Shown: one piece after another, positions 63,062-64,000 of the stretch
Numbering within the stretch: position 1 is the stretch's first letter
How the letters are laid out: each line of letters begins with the position of its first letter
Assembly (NCBI GenBank): GCA_965220985.1
Contig: OZ244854.1
Coordinates: 868,001-932,000, forward strand
Length of the DNA: 64,000 nucleotides
Origin: JAPPHA01 sp965220985
Lineage (GTDB): Bacteria > Pseudomonadota > Alphaproteobacteria > Rhodobacterales > Rhodobacteraceae
Direction: 5' to 3'
Program-made: the position numbers and the translations under genes
Notes under the pieces: model-generated
What the model saw: only the letters and a program-made list of their open reading frames with translations
Told to the model about the DNA's origin: nothing
Database searches by the model: none

Positions 63062-64000
63062 TCAACCCGTCGCAGGGATCAGCATCGTCGAGAGCTGCGG
63101 CACAAGCGCGACGATTATCCACACGATCAGAAGCGAGACCAGATAGGGTACCGAGTACCTCAGTAACCTGAAGTAGGGCACCCCTGTCACGCCGGACGCC
63201 ACGTAGAGGTTCAGGCCGTATGGCGGCGTGATGAACCCAATGGAGGCGCCGACCAGGAAAATCACGCCGAACTGAACCGGTTCGACTCCCACCGAGTGCG
63301 CAATCGGCGCAAGAATCGGGGCGAGAATGATTGTCACCGGCAGGCTTTCTAGCACCATCCCGGCGATGAAGACGATCGCCATGGCCGTGAACAGAACCGC
63401 GTAGTACCCGCCCATGCCGCGCACGAAATCGCCGATGAACTGCTGAGCGCCCAGAACCGAGAGGATCTGCTGCATGACCACCGACACGGCGATCAGCGGG
63501 GCAAGAATGCCGGCGATCTGCGCCGAACGCATTGTCACCGAAGGCAGTTCGGTCGGACCGAAACCCTTGACCACGAGGTATTCGGACACGCCGCGCTCCT
63601 TGAAGCTGCGTTCTTCCGACGGCGATCCCATCAGCCTGTGAATCGGCAGGCTGAGGAAGCCCACGATGACACAGAAGCCGACTGTCACGCCCGCCGCCTC
63701 GGTGGGCGAGAACTTGCCGGTGTAGATGCCCCAGAGCACAAGACCGATCGCGAAGAAGCCCAGCCAGGCGCCAACGGCGGTCTTGAACACGCGCATCATC
63801 TCCAGCTTGATCAGGTAACCCCATCCATTGATGGTGCAGATGACGAAGGCGACCAGCATCATCGCACCGACCATCATCGCGCCCGGGACAATGCCCGCAA
63901 CGAAGAGTTCTGAAATCGGCAGGTTCATCAGAAAGCCGTAGACGATGAAGATGATCGACGGCGGGATGATGATCCCGACCGTGCCGCCCGCAGCGGCCGT
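63062..64000 (-). CDS. TRAP transporter large permease (DctM-like), partial
   Basis: The C-terminal 312 residues of a 12-helix TRAP permease; the gene continues beyond the window's end. Family motifs include GGTVGIIIPPSIIFIVYGF at the open edge, FSPTEAAGVTVGFCVIVGF and GFITPPYGLNLYV. Such permeases import carboxylates using a sodium gradient with a periplasmic DctP. It lies upstream of the Sdh/fumarase operon on the same strand, separated by the IclR remnant, so an imported dicarboxylate (such as a succinate or tartrate analogue) may feed that complex. Confidence 0.88.
   Translation of the reverse strand, partial: TAAAGGTVGIIIPPSIIFIVYGFLMNLPISELFVAGIVPGAMMVGAMMLVAFVICTINGWGYLIKLEMMRVFKTAVGAWLGFFAIGLVLWGIYTGKFSPTEAAGVTVGFCVIVGFLSLPIHRLMGSPSEERSFKERGVSEYLVVKGFGPTELPSVTMRSAQIAGILAPLIAVSVVMQQILSVLGAQQFIGDFVRGMGGYYAVLFTAMAIVFIAGMVLESLPVTIILAPILAPIAHSVGVEPVQFGVIFLVGASIGFITPPYGLNLYVASGVTGVPYFRLLRYSVPYLVSLLIVWIIVALVPQLSTMLIPATG

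Overview
The window is high-GC DNA (about 60% by eye) with tightly packed, often overlapping operons. The gene families present (ABC and TRAP importers for small organic nutrients, MttB-type methyltransferase, Gfo/Idh/MocA dehydrogenases, creatinase, LysR regulators, D-erythronate dehydrogenase-like protein) suggest a metabolically versatile alphaproteobacterium, probably environmental or marine. I cannot name a genus. No rRNA, tRNA or CRISPR array was seen.

Layout. 0-5 kb: the tail of an ornithine-cyclodeaminase-like gene, a phytanoyl-CoA-dioxygenase-like enzyme, SelO, an agmatinase-family ureohydrolase and a Gfo/Idh/MocA oxidoreductase. 5.1-7.0 kb: a 'boneyard' holding two orphan antitoxins, each beside a wrecked toxin, an IS21 transposase fragment and a truncated LysR gene. 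7.0-13.8 kb: amidohydrolase plus ADP-forming acyl-CoA synthetase, a transposase-like remnant, a CPBP protease, a DenD-like dehydrogenase and a periplasmic cyclophilin. 13.9-24.2 kb: a sugar-type ABC importer split into two divergent halves (ATPase plus three Gfo/Idh/MocA dehydrogenases on the minus strand; binding protein, two permeases and a 2-hydroxyacid dehydrogenase on the plus strand), with a foreign-looking HEPN-like gene between them. 24.2-34.7 kb: a probable quaternary-amine module made of a membrane di-iron desaturase-like protein, a Rieske ferredoxin, an MttB-family methyltransferase and a LysR regulator, divergent from a glycine-betaine-type ABC importer (ProV, two ProW, ProX), a GhrA-like reductase and a FAD amine oxidase.

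34.9-47.5 kb is a lower-GC defence island: HigBA toxin-antitoxin, a type III-like restriction helicase-nuclease (BPTD_3080-like) and its DNA methyltransferase, an AAA ATPase plus subtilisin-like protease pair resembling the IetAS anti-phage system, and an AAA/DUF4143 ATPase. 47.8-55.1 kb: creatinase divergent from a second ureohydrolase, a tandem array of about 40-bp repeats, and a PotABCD-type importer, together a plausible guanidino-compound uptake and breakdown locus. 55.3-64 kb: a YihU/GarR-like reductase, an aldehyde dehydrogenase remnant, a LysR regulator, an operon encoding a succinate-dehydrogenase/fumarate-reductase-type complex fused transcriptionally to a two-subunit class I fumarase/tartrate dehydratase, an IclR remnant and the end of a TRAP transporter permease.

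Recurring themes are import coupled to dedicated catabolic enzymes, strong GC hairpins directly after three of the binding-protein genes, and mobile or defence DNA inserted between metabolic modules.
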